Part shown: piece after piece, positions 38,198 through 48,134 of the stretch | Position numbering within the stretch: the stretch's first letter is position 1 | How the letters are laid out: every line of letters starts with the position of its first letter | NCBI GenBank assembly: GCA_023252155.1 | Contig: JAHEXJ010000009.1 | Span: 1 to 51,129, forward strand | Direction of reading: 5' to 3' | Origin: Actinomycetes bacterium | GTDB lineage: Bacteria > Actinomycetota > Actinomycetes > Nanopelagicales > Nanopelagicaceae | DNA: 51,129 nt | Program-made: the position numbers and the translations under genes | The notes under the pieces: generated by a model | What the model was told of the DNA's origin: nothing | The model's database searches: none | Seen by the model: only the letters and a program-made list of their open reading frames with translations

Positions 38198-39249
38198 GAT
38201 TTCTTTCCAAATGCACCAGAGGCGAGATTCTTCTCGTATTCGCTTTTCCAAATAAGGAATTGAGAATTCGAATCGGTAAATCTCGTATCTCCAGGCTTGA
38301 CCGTGATGAAGTAGGTCCAATTACCAGGTACTGGATTGACTGCCGCGTCCATTGCCGCACGTCCAGGATTGTCAATCGGCCCAGGTGGCAATCCGTAATA
38401 AAGATACGTGTTGTATGGAGAGGCAGTGCGCGTGGCATCAGTGCTCAAAAAAACTGAGCCACGGGTTCGAGTAATGTAATGGATCGTCGTATCTAGTTGA
38501 AGTTGCATTCCTACTTTAAGTCGATTGCGTATAACCTGAGAAATCTTGCCGAAGTCCTTCGGGTCTCCCTCGGCTTGCACCAAAGATGCAATCGTCAGGA
38601 GTTGTTTCGGCTTGAAATCCGCGGTCCCTGCCGAGATGCCTGATGCTTTTGCCTCTACCGCAAATCGATCCATCATGTTCTGCAAAATTGTCAGAGCACT
38701 TGTTCCTCGACCAAAACTATATTGCGCCGGGAAGAAAACCCCCTCTAGACCCGTATATCCCTCAGGATAAATTCCATCTATTCCGAACCCGGCAGGAAAT
38801 GTAAGTCTTCGTACGGCCTCATCGATCTCGACCTTTGTATGCCCCTGGGCAATTAACTGAGCGAAAATTTCATCGGTCCAGGATCCCTCGACTATTCGCA
38901 AGAGATTGGCAATACGCGACGTGTCTAGAAGTTGAGTCAACGCTTCCTTTGCGGGAATGTGTTGATTAATACGGTGAGCGCCAGGAGCGATGCTCGTGGA
39001 TCGAGGGTCAGCGACAGCAACTGCGAAGAACGAACCAGCTGATCTGACGATTCCTTTCTCAAATAGAGCCTTTGCAATCTCAGAACCCGTCGCTCCACCG
39101 GGAACATCCACGATAACTTCTGCCCCTGGACTTCCTGCCGCGAAATCAGGATTTGCCCCTCCTAGATTTCGGACTAGATAGATCCCCCCTGAAATCAAAA
39201 TGAGCACCACGACCGAAGCGATCAATCGCCAAAGAGATTTCTTACTCAC
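38194..39249 (-). CDS. mltG: Endolytic murein transglycosylase MltG
   Basis: Cleaves nascent peptidoglycan strands and limits their length, acting outside the membrane. The 351-residue protein has one N-terminal membrane segment (about 8-26), a LysM-like region and the YceG domain. The catalytic Glu lies in A-S-L-V-Q-A-E-G-D-P; L-Q-L-D-T-T, S-P-Y-N-T-Y and G-L-P-P-G-P-I are family signatures. GTG 39247-39249 is preferred; it overlaps ruvX by 8 bases. An upstream start at 39306 would lie deeper in ruvX. The order alaS-ruvX-mltG-aroE is conserved in Gram-positive bacteria. Confidence 0.95.
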   Translation of the reverse strand: MSKKSLWRLIASVVVLILISGGIYLVRNLGGANPDFAAGSPGAEVIVDVPGGATGSEIAKALFEKGIVRSAGSFFAVAVADPRSTSIAPGAHRINQHIPAKEALTQLLDTSRIANLLRIVEGSWTDEIFAQLIAQGHTKVEIDEAVRRLTFPAGFGIDGIYPEGYTGLEGVFFPAQYSFGRGTSALTILQNMMDRFAVEAKASGISAGTADFKPKQLLTIASLVQAEGDPKDFGKISQVIRNRLKVGMQLQLDTTIHYITRTRGSVFLSTDATRTASPYNTYLYYGLPPGPIDNPGRAAMDAAVNPVPGNWTYFITVKPGDTRFTDSNSQFLIWKSEYEKNLASGAFGKKS

Positions 39250-39691
39250 CGCGATCCCGCTTTGCTTGACCCTTTTCAAGATCCATGGCCAATTCCAATA
39301 TAGCAACGGCGGCCGCTTGATCGATCACGCCTTTGGACGCGCGCGATGAAAGACCGGCTTCATGAAGATTTCTTTGGGCCGAAATAGTTGAAAGTCGTTC
39401 ATCAATAAGAGTTACTTCAAGGTCAAAACGATCTCGGAGTTCGCCGGCAAAGAGCTCGGCCTTTGAAGTTGAATCACTTGATTGGCCAGCCAAATGAACT
39501 GGCCTGCCAACGTAAATGCGGACGGGTTCGTATTCAGAAAGAAGCTCAAAAACTCGATCCCACAAATCAGCTTTCTTTGTTTCAAGAGTTACAACCGGGG
39601 TGGCCATGATGCAATCTCGGTCGCTGACAGCTACTCCGATTCTCACGTCACCATAATCGAAAGCCAGTCGACGTCCTTTTTCCACAATCAT
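39242..39691 (-). CDS. ruvX: RuvX/YqgF-type nuclease (pre-16S rRNA 5'-end processing)
   Basis: A 149-residue RNase H-fold protein with [12 protein letters not shown] at the N-terminus, [14 protein letters not shown] and the C-terminal D-Q-A-A-A-V-A-I-L; the acidic residues form the active site. The family trims the 5' end of 16S rRNA in E. coli and was once called a putative Holliday-junction resolvase. The ATG overlaps the alaS stop by 4 bases. Confidence 0.96.
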   Translation of the reverse strand: MIVEKGRRLAFDYGDVRIGVAVSDRDCIMATPVVTLETKKADLWDRVFELLSEYEPVRIYVGRPVHLAGQSSDSTSKAELFAGELRDRFDLEVTLIDERLSTISAQRNLHEAGLSSRASKGVIDQAAAVAILELAMDLEKGQAKRDRGE

Positions 39692-42363
39692 TCACCTGCA
39701 ATGGCTTTGACGATGGCATCAAGGGCCGCTTGCGTATTGGCAACGTTGACGCCTCCGCCCTGCGCAAAATCATCCTTGCCGCCACCGCCACCGCCAAGGA
39801 CCACAGATCCGATCTTTACCAGGGCGCCTGCCTTTATCCCGGCGGTCCTGGACTCATCGCTCACCGCAACAACTAATACCGGTTTGCCGTCGTTGATGCT
39901 TATGAGTGCCACTACGGAATTAGGAACGCGATTACGAAGATCAAGGGCGATCTTCCTGAGATCCTCGCCCGTGATTCCATCACCCAGGATGTCCGCGACA
40001 ACAGAGGTCTCACCCACCTTCATTGATTGAGATGCAAGGGCGGCTACCTGACCCAACGCCTGTGCCGACCTGAGAGTGGCCAATTCCTTTTCGACTTCAC
40101 GCAATTTAGCGACAAGATCTGAAATGCGTTCAGGCAACTCCTCGGCTCGAGATCCCTTAATGATTTCAGTTAACGAGTCCAAAAGTAGGTGCTCGCGCGC
40201 TAAGAAGCGGTAAGCATCTGCGCCCACAAGTGCTTCAACTCTTCGAACGCCCGCGCCGATGGACGACTCGCTCAATAGTTTGACTACACCCAATTCGCCG
40301 GCACGATGGACATGCGTGCCTCCGCAAAGTTCGCGCGCCCAATCTCCAACGCTCACCACTCTTACGACATCGCCGTACTTCTCGCCGAACAGAGCCATCG
40401 CGCCAAGCTTTTTAGCCTCTACTTGCGACATGGATTGAGCCGTAACTTCCCAGTTTTCGAGCAATAGAGTGTTTACTCGCGATTCAACATCGTTTAGAAC
40501 CGATTGTGGCACCGCCCCTGTAGCAGGGAAATCAAAACGGAATCGACCAGGTGAGTTTTCAGAACCTGCTTGCGTCGCAGTCTCGCCCAGAATTTCTCGA
40601 AACGCTTTATGAACCATGTGCGTGGCAGTGTGTGCACGGGATATCGCATGTCGTCGCTCGATATCTATTTGTGCGTGAGCTGGCGATCCCACTTCAGCCG
40701 ACCCGATAACGATTCGCCCACGGTGAACCGAGACACCTGGAACTGGCGCTTGTACATCGTCAATCTCGATCTTTGTTCCATTTGCCAGAGTAATGAAGCC
40801 GCCATCAGATAGCTGACCGCCACCTTCTGCATAAAACGGAGTTCTGCTCAAAACAATTTCGACTTCTTCGCCTTCGGGAGCGGATTTCACTCCGACTCCG
40901 TCAACCAATATCGCCGATATGACCGAATCCGATTCTTCGTGCGTGTATCCGAGGAACTCGGTGCGGCCTACTGCATCGGCGATGCTTCGATACTCGGTTA
41001 GGTCCGTGTGCCCGCTCTTCTTGGCACGAGCGTCAGCCTTGGCGCGATCGCGTTGCTCCTTCATTAAGCGACGAAAGCCGCTCTCATCAACTTCAAGGCC
41101 CTGCTCCTGTGCCATTTCCAAAGTCAGATCAAAGGGAAAGCCGTAAGTATCGTGAAGTTTGAATGCGGCTTCGCCCGAAAGGGTTGTCCCATGGCTCTTC
41201 TTCAAGGCGGAACTGGCAACGTCGAAAATCTGCGTTCCGCTCTTGAGCGTCTGCAGGAAAGTCTCTTCTTCGGCGATCGACACACTGACGATTCGCCCGC
41301 TCTCTTGATTCAATTCTGGATACTGCGGGCTCATTGCACCGATAGAGGAGGCAATGAGTTCGGCCATTACTGGCTCATGTGAACCAAGAAGTCGCATGTT
41401 GCGGATCGTTCGACGCATCATTCGACGCAGAACGTAGCCCCGCCCCTCATTACCTGGGGTCACTCCGTCACCGATCAACATTGCCGATGTGCGTGCATGG
41501 TCTGCAACAACCCTCAAAAGCACATCATTGTGATGGTCTTTCCCGTAAACAACATTGGTAAGCGCTGTTGCTCTATCCAATATCTGTCGGGTGGTATCAA
41601 TTTCGTAAATGTTCTCAACACCTTGAAGAAGCGCGGCAGTTCGCTCTAAACCCAACCCAGTGTCGATGCTCTTCGCCGGAAGCTCGCCAAGGATTGGGAA
41701 ATCATCTTTACCGGAGCCAGCGCCTCTTTCGTTCTGCATGAAGACGAGGTTCCACACTTCCATGTAACGATCTTCGTCGGCGATTGGACCGCCTTCCTTG
41801 CCATATGCAGGTCCGCGATCGTAGTAAATCTCAGAACACGGCCCGCATGGTCCGGGTACTCCCATAGACCAGAAATTGTCGGCCATCCCACGACGTTGAA
41901 TTCGTTCCTTTGGAATCCCAATTTGCTTATGCCAAATATCGGCAGCTTCGTCATCATTTTGGAAGACAGTTACCCAGAGACGGTCTTCCGGAAATCCATA
42001 TCCACCATCGTTCGTCGCCCGCGTGAGTAACTCCCAAGCCAAGGCAATGGCACCTTCTTTGAAATAGTCCCCAAAAGAGAAGTTGCCGCACATCTGGAAA
42101 AAAGACGCATGACGGGTCGTCTTTCCAACTTCGTCAATATCTAATGTGCGAACACATTTTTGAACGGAAGTGGCGCGCTTGTAAGGGGGTTTTACTTCGC
42201 CAAGAAAAAATGGTTTGAACGGAACCATTCCAGCGTTTACCAGCAAGAGATTCGGGTCATCCGCGATCAGCGAAGCGGATGGCACCACCGTGTGAGTTAA
42301 CCCTTGGCGGTTATCAGATTCAAAAAAGCGCAACCATCGAGAACGTATTTCAGCGGATTCCAC
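39688..42363 (-). CDS. alaS: Alanyl-tRNA synthetase
   Basis: Charges tRNA-Ala and edits Ser/Gly. The 891-residue length is typical: class II catalytic core (about 1-240), tRNA-recognition region, editing domain with zinc motif H-T-A-T-H and C-G-G-T-H-V, and a C-terminal DHHA1-type domain with a glycine-rich [10 protein letters not shown]. The start [14 protein letters not shown] matches the family. It follows the DUF948 gene after 13 bases and overlaps ruvX by 4 bases. Confidence 0.98.
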   Translation of the reverse strand: MESAEIRSRWLRFFESDNRQGLTHTVVPSASLIADDPNLLLVNAGMVPFKPFFLGEVKPPYKRATSVQKCVRTLDIDEVGKTTRHASFFQMCGNFSFGDYFKEGAIALAWELLTRATNDGGYGFPEDRLWVTVFQNDDEAADIWHKQIGIPKERIQRRGMADNFWSMGVPGPCGPCSEIYYDRGPAYGKEGGPIADEDRYMEVWNLVFMQNERGAGSGKDDFPILGELPAKSIDTGLGLERTAALLQGVENIYEIDTTRQILDRATALTNVVYGKDHHNDVLLRVVADHARTSAMLIGDGVTPGNEGRGYVLRRMMRRTIRNMRLLGSHEPVMAELIASSIGAMSPQYPELNQESGRIVSVSIAEEETFLQTLKSGTQIFDVASSALKKSHGTTLSGEAAFKLHDTYGFPFDLTLEMAQEQGLEVDESGFRRLMKEQRDRAKADARAKKSGHTDLTEYRSIADAVGRTEFLGYTHEESDSVISAILVDGVGVKSAPEGEEVEIVLSRTPFYAEGGGQLSDGGFITLANGTKIEIDDVQAPVPGVSVHRGRIVIGSAEVGSPAHAQIDIERRHAISRAHTATHMVHKAFREILGETATQAGSENSPGRFRFDFPATGAVPQSVLNDVESRVNTLLLENWEVTAQSMSQVEAKKLGAMALFGEKYGDVVRVVSVGDWARELCGGTHVHRAGELGVVKLLSESSIGAGVRRVEALVGADAYRFLAREHLLLDSLTEIIKGSRAEELPERISDLVAKLREVEKELATLRSAQALGQVAALASQSMKVGETSVVADILGDGITGEDLRKIALDLRNRVPNSVVALISINDGKPVLVVAVSDESRTAGIKAGALVKIGSVVLGGGGGGKDDFAQGGGVNVANTQAALDAIVKAIAGE

Positions 42364-42376
42364 TATCTAGTACCAC

Positions 42377-42733
42377 TTAGCTTTTCTTTTTGTCGTGAGA
42401 TTGCTTGTATTTTGCCGCGCTCATCAAAAGTCCGAGGACCTTGACCGCCGGACCGCCCTTGCCCACGAAGGTACTTGTCACTTCGGAAAGCTTGCTGCTG
42501 ACATTCTCGGCACTTTTCGTAATCTTGTTTAGGCTCTCTAAGGGACCGTTAACCAACTTAACAGTGGTCGTTACCTCGTCGATCAAAGGCTTGGTCTCAT
42601 CCGTAACCGTCTTGAGCGAGACTTTTGCCTCGTCAATCAGTCTGCCGATGCGTATGACGGCGTAACTAATGGCGATGGCGATGACAAGAAGCGAGCAAGA
42701 TGCAATGATCGTTGCGATTCCACCGGGGCCCAT
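42377..42733 (-). CDS. DUF948 membrane protein
   Basis: A 118-residue protein with one N-terminal membrane segment (about 6-27) and a long helical, coiled-coil-prone part rich in Thr, Val, Lys and Glu (about 30-95), ending in a lysine-rich tail. This is the form of DUF948 proteins, which often lie just before alaS in actinobacteria. The function is unknown; a role at the envelope is inferred. It has a 13-base gap to alaS and is probably co-transcribed. Confidence 0.88.
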   Translation of the reverse strand: MGPGGIATIIASCSLLVIAIAISYAVIRIGRLIDEAKVSLKTVTDETKPLIDEVTTTVKLVNGPLESLNKITKSAENVSSKLSEVTSTFVGKGGPAVKVLGLLMSAAKYKQSHDKKKS

Positions 42734-42782
42734 GATCCATCCCTTCCCACACTTAAATCTCTATGGGAACAGCCTACCCGAC

Positions 42783-42938
42783 CTACCAGTAATGACGACG
42801 CCCGCCGACGGATCGACCCATTCCACCAAGGAGGGCTAGAACTACGCCAACTACGATGAGAAGGACGCCCAAGGATTTAAGGACCGCCATACCGACAAAA
42901 AAGCTAAGGATCAAGAGAACAATTCCTAAAGTAATCAT
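42783..42938 (-). CDS. Small hydrophobic membrane protein (DUF6131-like), 51 residues
   Basis: The short frame from ATG 42936-42938 encodes two closely spaced hydrophobic stretches (about 2-18 and 23-38) and the C-terminal signature G-R-S-V-G-G-R-R-H-Y-W. This signature is typical of a family of tiny actinobacterial membrane proteins (DUF6131). The ribosome site is weak. The gene lies between two other small membrane protein genes in the same direction. The function is unknown; I infer insertion as a helical hairpin. Confidence 0.82.
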   Translation of the reverse strand: MITLGIVLLILSFFVGMAVLKSLGVLLIVVGVVLALLGGMGRSVGGRRHYW

Positions 42939-42965
42939 GAGTTTTTCTACTTTCTAAAGGTCGAA

Positions 42966-43358
42966 TTACGGGGCGGAGTTGTGATCGGTCGACGGACTCA
43001 CTGCTTCTGGGATGGGATGGCTCTTGGCCCGTTCAGATGCGAGTTCCTTTTGAACACGTTCGAAATCCGCACGCAAAGTTAGTGACTCAGCTTGAGATTT
43101 CTTCAATTCTTTTTTGAGATCTCTAGAAGCCAAACCACGGGCAAAAAAGCCCCTAAGGATGCTAAGGCCCAGAGCCGCGACTAGTCCGACAATGATTCCG
43201 AAAAGAAATAACTGTCCAGTGGAAAGGCCAGTAACGTGCTGACCGAATAGGGCGAAATCGCCATTGAGTAGGTGGGCAGAGCCCCCATTTGAGATAACTC
43301 CAAGGACGCCTACAAGCGCGGCGATTCCAAGGATGCAGATTCCGATTAACAAGATCAT
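42966..43358 (-). CDS. Small membrane protein with two membrane segments and a coiled coil
   Basis: I do not recognise a named family. The 130-residue protein has hydrophobic segments at about 2-22 and 49-69, an intervening loop with a Gly/Ser/His character, and a charged heptad-like region (about 78-112) ending in a Pro/Ser-rich tail. The layout resembles LapA-like or phage-shock-type accessory proteins, but no signature settles this. AAAGGGG lies 7 bases upstream of the ATG. It is the first gene of a probable unit with the 51-residue protein, DUF948 and alaS. Confidence 0.75.
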   Translation of the reverse strand: MILLIGICILGIAALVGVLGVISNGGSAHLLNGDFALFGQHVTGLSTGQLFLFGIIVGLVAALGLSILRGFFARGLASRDLKKELKKSQAESLTLRADFERVQKELASERAKSHPIPEAVSPSTDHNSAP

Positions 43359-43420
43359 GAATCGGCCCCTTTCTTGATTTGATAGAAGTAAGGACCACCT
43401 CGCGATGTCATGTAATGCTA

Positions 43421-43438
43421 GCCCTACATTCTGTGGGC
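43421..43438 (-). terminator. Candidate hairpin after the FtsH-like gene
   Basis: GCCC-ACA pairs with TGT-GGGC around a TTC loop with one bulged T, 11 bases after the stop of the FtsH-like gene. There is no U-tract, so this is at best an atypical terminator. The rest of the 91-base gap holds the ribosome site and presumably a promoter for the next gene. Confidence 0.35.
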
Positions 43439-43449
43439 GTTCTGTCAGC

Positions 43450-45711
43450 CTAATCTAGCCGTGGAATGGTGATTTCAGGCGTGCGATGGTCGCGGTGGGC
43501 TACCAACGCTGCCTTGTGGTACTTCTCGATCTTCGCCAAAAACGCCTTGTTTCGATATGGCCGACCATCAATAATCGAGCCCTGTACTCCTTCGATAACG
43601 GCAGAGACATCTTCACCGGAAAGTGTTTTGTGAGTCTCCAGTGCGTGAGCAAGAGCTAGAACATGATTGCGATTCTCTTTCAAGATCTTCTCGGCTTTTC
43701 GCAACATATCGGCTAGATGGTCCTCAATGCGATTGCCTAAGGCGCCTCGCAATTCCTTTGACGAGTCTCCCTTCGCGCCGCCTGGGGCCCCAATTTCAAA
43801 GCGGCGATTGGTGGCATGGGATGAGATTGTTGAGCCCATCCCCCAATGCCCTTCCATCAATGAAGCAATAGTTGTCGCACTCTCGAGATCTCCAGATACA
43901 CCAGACGAGTTATCGCCATCAAAGAACATCCGCTCACCGGCAAGGGATGCGAGTGAAACCAAAATATCGGATTCGTATTCAGTCTTCCAGCGAGTGAATT
44001 GGTCATCGGGTGGAATGCTGGCGACCATTCCCAAATAATCGGATCCCTTTTCGATAGTGGCCAAATCAATTGCCATATGTTGGCGAACCCGGTGGGCCAT
44101 CACCGCGTGGCAGGCTTCATGAACGGCGACGGCATGTCGTTCGCGTTCGATGTATTCCACATCCTCGGAAGGTCCCAGCTCTTTTAGTTGTTTTGCTTTC
44201 ACAACATCTGGCCAAGTGATTGATGTGCGACCATTTCGAATAGCAGTGATCAATGCTTCGTTGATCGTGTCCTTGATCGTTGCACCTGTTGCGTATGGCG
44301 TAATTGTCGCCAACTTGTCGATTTCCTCTGAAGTGAGCGAGTGTGAAACTTTGGCGAGGTAGCCCTCGTATGTGCGCACCCGCCCCGCCTTACTTGGATA
44401 CCCAACTCTGTACATGCGATCGATGCGGCCAGGACGTAGAAGTGCTTCATCCAACGCCTCTGGCATATTGGTCGCCATTACGACAAGGATTCGATATTTT
44501 GGAGGATTCTTGGGACGCATACCCAGAGTCCTGCGCAAAATTCGATTGAAGAATCCACGTGGTTTCTTAAGCCCGGACAGTTCAGTGAGCAATGCCTGGA
44601 GCGTGCCCATGCCACCACCACCCATGCCACCACCTGCAGCTCCTCCAACCACAAAACTTTCTCGCAAAAGAAGTGAAGCCGTGGTCGGCGAAAGGTAGGA
44701 ACCACCATGACAAGAAGTTCCGAAAATTGCAGGAGTCCTGTTCTGCTCAGCTCGCTGTTGCCCGCCAGCAGATGTCATACCTCTATTTCCAAGAGAGTCG
44801 GCTTCATCGAAGAAAACGACGACTCCACCGTAGCGGAGGGCAAGCTTGCGCAACTTCCTGAAAAGCGATTTAACTTTTAGAACTCCGACGCCAAAGAACA
44901 TATTTGTAAACGCACCCGGGTCAACGAATACGAATGGCTTTCCAGTTTCCCCAGCCATCGCCTCTGCCATAAGAGTTTTACCAGTTCCGGGTGGGCCCCA
45001 AAGGAGGATTCCTCCAGGCACGTATCCACCGTGCTTTTCAATTTCTTCAGGTTTTTCCAGAAAGAGAAGATTTTCCCTGATGCGGTTGAGGACGTGGTCT
45101 TGCCCCCAAACATCAGTAAAACGCGTGCGAATATCATCAGGAAAATAAGTATCTACGCCACCACGACTAAGGAACCAGAACATCGCTCCAAATTGGATAA
45201 TGACGAAGAAGACGCCGAATAGAAGTTGTCCCAGCATAGGAAGGGTTCGCCAGAGAGCGCTCGGCGCCAAGAAGAGAGCCCTAACTGGAGTCTCTTTATA
45301 AATCGCCCCAAGCACGACCGCCAGCAGACATACAAAGAGAATCATCTTGATCACTCGCGAGAGCCTGTATCTGGTCCAATCGCTGAAACGATGAAGAGCA
45401 AAGTCCACGGCTTGGAAGTACTTCTGCCAGATGCCGTGATAAGGCGCAGCGAGTTCTGAGACCAAGAAATGCATCTGTCGAAGGATTTCAATGATAACTA
45501 AGTACAGAAGCCAGGATCGTGTCCGAGTAATTTCATTGAAGGCATCGCCAATAGAGAGAAGCGGGTTGTCCGCCAATGCGGCCCAAACTAGTACGAGATA
45601 TACGATCGAGAAGAGGAGCAAGAACTTGATTCGATCGTAAAGTGACAGGTGAACTCGAGTCTTGCGATCGCTATCGCGCTTACGACTCCCCTGCGTATCG
45701 AGTGAACTCAC
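43450..45711 (-). CDS. Divergent FtsH-like membrane AAA metalloprotease
   Basis: A 753-residue membrane-bound AAA protease. It has about four membrane segments (28-47, 66-84, 121-137, 157-181) where canonical FtsH has two. The AAA domain has Walker A G-P-P-G-T-G-K-T (239-246), a pore loop M-F-F-G-V-G (271-276), Walker B V-V-F-F-D-E-A-D (298-305), sensor-1 A-T-N (413-415) and arginines R-P-G-R-I-D-R (426-432). The protease domain has the zinc motif H-E-A-C-H (531-535) and the third-ligand motif S-G-D-L-E-S-A-T (Asp608). It differs from FtsH by a Gly/Met-rich insert (about 312-368) and a basic insert (about 382-405). The gene overlaps a lipoprotein gene by 4 bases. It probably degrades membrane proteins; substrates are unknown. 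Confidence 0.88.
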   Translation of the reverse strand: MSSLDTQGSRKRDSDRKTRVHLSLYDRIKFLLLFSIVYLVLVWAALADNPLLSIGDAFNEITRTRSWLLYLVIIEILRQMHFLVSELAAPYHGIWQKYFQAVDFALHRFSDWTRYRLSRVIKMILFVCLLAVVLGAIYKETPVRALFLAPSALWRTLPMLGQLLFGVFFVIIQFGAMFWFLSRGGVDTYFPDDIRTRFTDVWGQDHVLNRIRENLLFLEKPEEIEKHGGYVPGGILLWGPPGTGKTLMAEAMAGETGKPFVFVDPGAFTNMFFGVGVLKVKSLFRKLRKLALRYGGVVVFFDEADSLGNRGMTSAGGQQRAEQNRTPAIFGTSCHGGSYLSPTTASLLLRESFVVGGAAGGGMGGGGMGTLQALLTELSGLKKPRGFFNRILRRTLGMRPKNPPKYRILVVMATNMPEALDEALLRPGRIDRMYRVGYPSKAGRVRTYEGYLAKVSHSLTSEEIDKLATITPYATGATIKDTINEALITAIRNGRTSITWPDVVKAKQLKELGPSEDVEYIERERHAVAVHEACHAVMAHRVRQHMAIDLATIEKGSDYLGMVASIPPDDQFTRWKTEYESDILVSLASLAGERMFFDGDNSSGVSGDLESATTIASLMEGHWGMGSTISSHATNRRFEIGAPGGAKGDSSKELRGALGNRIEDHLADMLRKAEKILKENRNHVLALAHALETHKTLSGEDVSAVIEGVQGSIIDGRPYRNKAFLAKIEKYHKAALVAHRDHRTPEITIPRLD

Positions 45712-46352
45712 TTGGCTCCCCTTACCGTGAATGAATCGGCAATGCGTGACATCACCTTAATATTTTTGTTGTAGCAAACGGTCGTGCATCGGACAAAGAG
45801 AACGTACAACTTCTGATGATCCGGCGACATCAAAGACGTTTGATCAATCGTTTGCGAAACGCCAGCCCGCACAACGCTGAATATTGTTCGCACACCACGA
45901 GCACCCTTTTGAACGACTTCGTGATCATCAACGATGTTATAAACGGGAGTTGTTGCGGTCGGATTGTTCACCCAGTCTGTAACCGGCCATACGACATCGC
46001 GTAGGAGGTTATACGACATCGCATTTGCTTCCTCGGGATAAAGTGCACGCACTCGAGCAAACACCAATGGAACATCCGGGGCTTTGAGACTGTAAACGTC
46101 TTTCGCAGCCAGACCCGAGCTCTGCGAATATGCTTCCTGCCATTTAACTAGCGCGAGCCTGTCCAACACCAATGCTGAAGTTGATTTCGCTTCCTCGGCA
46201 TTTAGCTGAGCCGATGTTATTTCGTGCCAGCTGTACGGAACAGTGAAGTAAACCCCTTCTGATTTTGACTCACCGTATTTTTGGGACGGCGCACCGCACG
46301 CAGAAAGCAAGAGTGCGAGTACACCAAGTAGAGCTATCGGGCGTAAACGCAC
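45708..46352 (-). CDS. Conserved secreted lipoprotein of unknown function
   Basis: A 214-residue protein with a lipoprotein signal: short basic start, hydrophobic core and lipobox L-L-S-A-C at residues 15-19 (lipidated Cys19). The mature part starts with a G-V-Y-F-T-V-P-Y-S-W-H-E-I segment, like many exported actinobacterial proteins of unknown function, and has two further cysteines (C-T-T-V-C) that could form a disulfide. The GTG start overlaps the aspS stop by one base and the stop overlaps the FtsH-like gene by 4 bases. Close coupling suggests a shared envelope role. Confidence 0.82.
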   Translation of the reverse strand: MRLRPIALLGVLALLLSACGAPSQKYGESKSEGVYFTVPYSWHEITSAQLNAEEAKSTSALVLDRLALVKWQEAYSQSSGLAAKDVYSLKAPDVPLVFARVRALYPEEANAMSYNLLRDVVWPVTDWVNNPTATTPVYNIVDDHEVVQKGARGVRTIFSVVRAGVSQTIDQTSLMSPDHQKLYVLFVRCTTVCYNKNIKVMSRIADSFTVRGAK

Positions 46353-48097
46353 TACTTGCCTAACTTGTCCGAGACGGCGTCAATCCCGCTCTCCTTGCGT
46401 TGGGCTGCGGTGATTGGCGTTGGTGCACCAGTTAATGGATCTCCACCACTTGCGGTCTTCGGAAAAGCGATTACTTCGCGGATTGAATCCGAACCTGTGA
46501 GAAGTGCGCATACGCGATCAATTCCGAGTGCGATTCCGCCGTGGGGAGGTGGTCCGTAATTGAAGGCCTCAAGTAGGAATCCAAACTTGCTCGCGGCTTC
46601 CTCCTCGCCCAGTCCAATAACTTCAAAGACACGCTTTTGCATCTCTCGATCATGGATACGTATCGAGCCTCCACCAAGTTCGGTGCCGTTAAGAACGATG
46701 TCGTAGGCATAAGCAAGGGCCTCGCTGGGATTATCGGCGAAAGTAGAGGCAAACTCTGGTTTTGGGCCGGTAAATGGATGATGAACCGCGGTCCAGCCGC
46801 CGTTATCGGTGGGCTCAAACATCGGGGCATCAACGACCCAGAGGAACTCCCATGTGCCATCTTGAATCAAATCGCATCGTTTGCCAATCTCAAGGCGCAC
46901 CGCACCCAGAAGGGATTGAGAGGCAACTTTCTCACCTGCGGCGAAGAAGATGGCATCTCCGGCGTTGGCTCCGGCAGCTGTGGCAATTCCGGCTAATTCA
47001 GTTTCTGAAAGATTCTTAGCAACCGGACCGCCGAGAGTTCCGTCGGCATTTACTAAAATGTAAGCCAACCCCTTGGCTCCACGGGTCTTAGCCCACTCCT
47101 GCCACGCATCGAGTTCGCGGCGCGGAGAACTTGCACCACCTGGCATGACAACGGACCCGACATAGGGAGCCTGGAAAACTCGGAATGGCGTCTGTGCAAA
47201 GAACGAAGTGAGTTCACGGATCTGGAGACCAAAACGAAGGTCAGGCTTATCAGATCCATAATCGCGCATGGCATCTGCATAGGTCATCCTGCGAATCGGA
47301 AGGGTGATGTCGTGGTCTACAACTTCTTTCCAGACACGCACCAATAATCTCTCAGTCACAGCCAAAATGTCCTCTTGGTCGATAAAGGACATTTCAATAT
47401 CGAGTTGAGTAAATTCTGGCTGGCGATCGGCCCTGAAGTCTTCATCTCGGAAGCACCGTGCGATTTGGTAATACTTCTCCATGCCCGCAACCATCAATAA
47501 CTGTTTGAAAAGTTGTGGCGACTGCGGAAGTGCATACCAACTTCCCGGCTGCAGACGTACTGGCACAAGAAAATCACGCGCACCTTCAGGCGTAGACCGA
47601 GTCAGGTACGGTGTTTCAATATCGAGGAACTCTTGTTCGTCCATGACATTGCGGATCACAGATGTCACTTTGGAACGAATACGTAGATTTTTGGCAGGCT
47701 TCTCTCTTCGCAAATCAAGGTATCTGTAATGAAGTCGAACTTCTTCATTGATGTCGGTGTCATCACCACTATCAATAGGGAAAGGAAGCGGAGCGGACTC
47801 GCTCAAGATCGTAATCTCATCGCCCATTACTTCGACATCGCCTGTGGCCAAGGAAGCGTTCTCATTTCCCGAAGGGCGCTCAAGAACCTCGCCTACAATC
47901 TTGATGCACCACTCGGCACGCAGTGCTCCGGCAATTTTCTCGTCGCGGATTACAACTTGAACCGACCCTGAAGCATCACGCAGGTCTATGAACGCGACTC
48001 CCCCGTGATCTCTGCGACGCGAAACCCATCCCGCCAATTCAACGGTCGTTCCAACGTCCGACTTTCGGAGCGTTCCGGCACCGTGAGTTCTTAACAT
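46352..48097 (-). CDS. aspS: Aspartyl-tRNA synthetase
   Basis: Charges tRNA-Asp. The 581-residue bacterial-type enzyme has an N-terminal OB domain (about 1-105), the class II core with [16 protein letters not shown] (motif 2), the bacterial GAD insertion (about 285-410) and motif 3 [11 protein letters not shown] 48095-48097 gives the usual start M-L-R-T-H; tandem GTG codons 9 and 12 bases upstream are alternatives. It may be discriminating or non-discriminating; this is not decided here. It follows hisS after about 37 bases. Confidence 0.97.
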   Translation of the reverse strand: MLRTHGAGTLRKSDVGTTVELAGWVSRRRDHGGVAFIDLRDASGSVQVVIRDEKIAGALRAEWCIKIVGEVLERPSGNENASLATGDVEVMGDEITILSESAPLPFPIDSGDDTDINEEVRLHYRYLDLRREKPAKNLRIRSKVTSVIRNVMDEQEFLDIETPYLTRSTPEGARDFLVPVRLQPGSWYALPQSPQLFKQLLMVAGMEKYYQIARCFRDEDFRADRQPEFTQLDIEMSFIDQEDILAVTERLLVRVWKEVVDHDITLPIRRMTYADAMRDYGSDKPDLRFGLQIRELTSFFAQTPFRVFQAPYVGSVVMPGGASSPRRELDAWQEWAKTRGAKGLAYILVNADGTLGGPVAKNLSETELAGIATAAGANAGDAIFFAAGEKVASQSLLGAVRLEIGKRCDLIQDGTWEFLWVVDAPMFEPTDNGGWTAVHHPFTGPKPEFASTFADNPSEALAYAYDIVLNGTELGGGSIRIHDREMQKRVFEVIGLGEEEAASKFGFLLEAFNYGPPPHGGIALGIDRVCALLTGSDSIREVIAFPKTASGGDPLTGAPTPITAAQRKESGIDAVSDKLGK

Positions 48098-48134
48098 TCT
48101 ATGCACCACATTTTCCGGCCAATTTTCATTCGCC

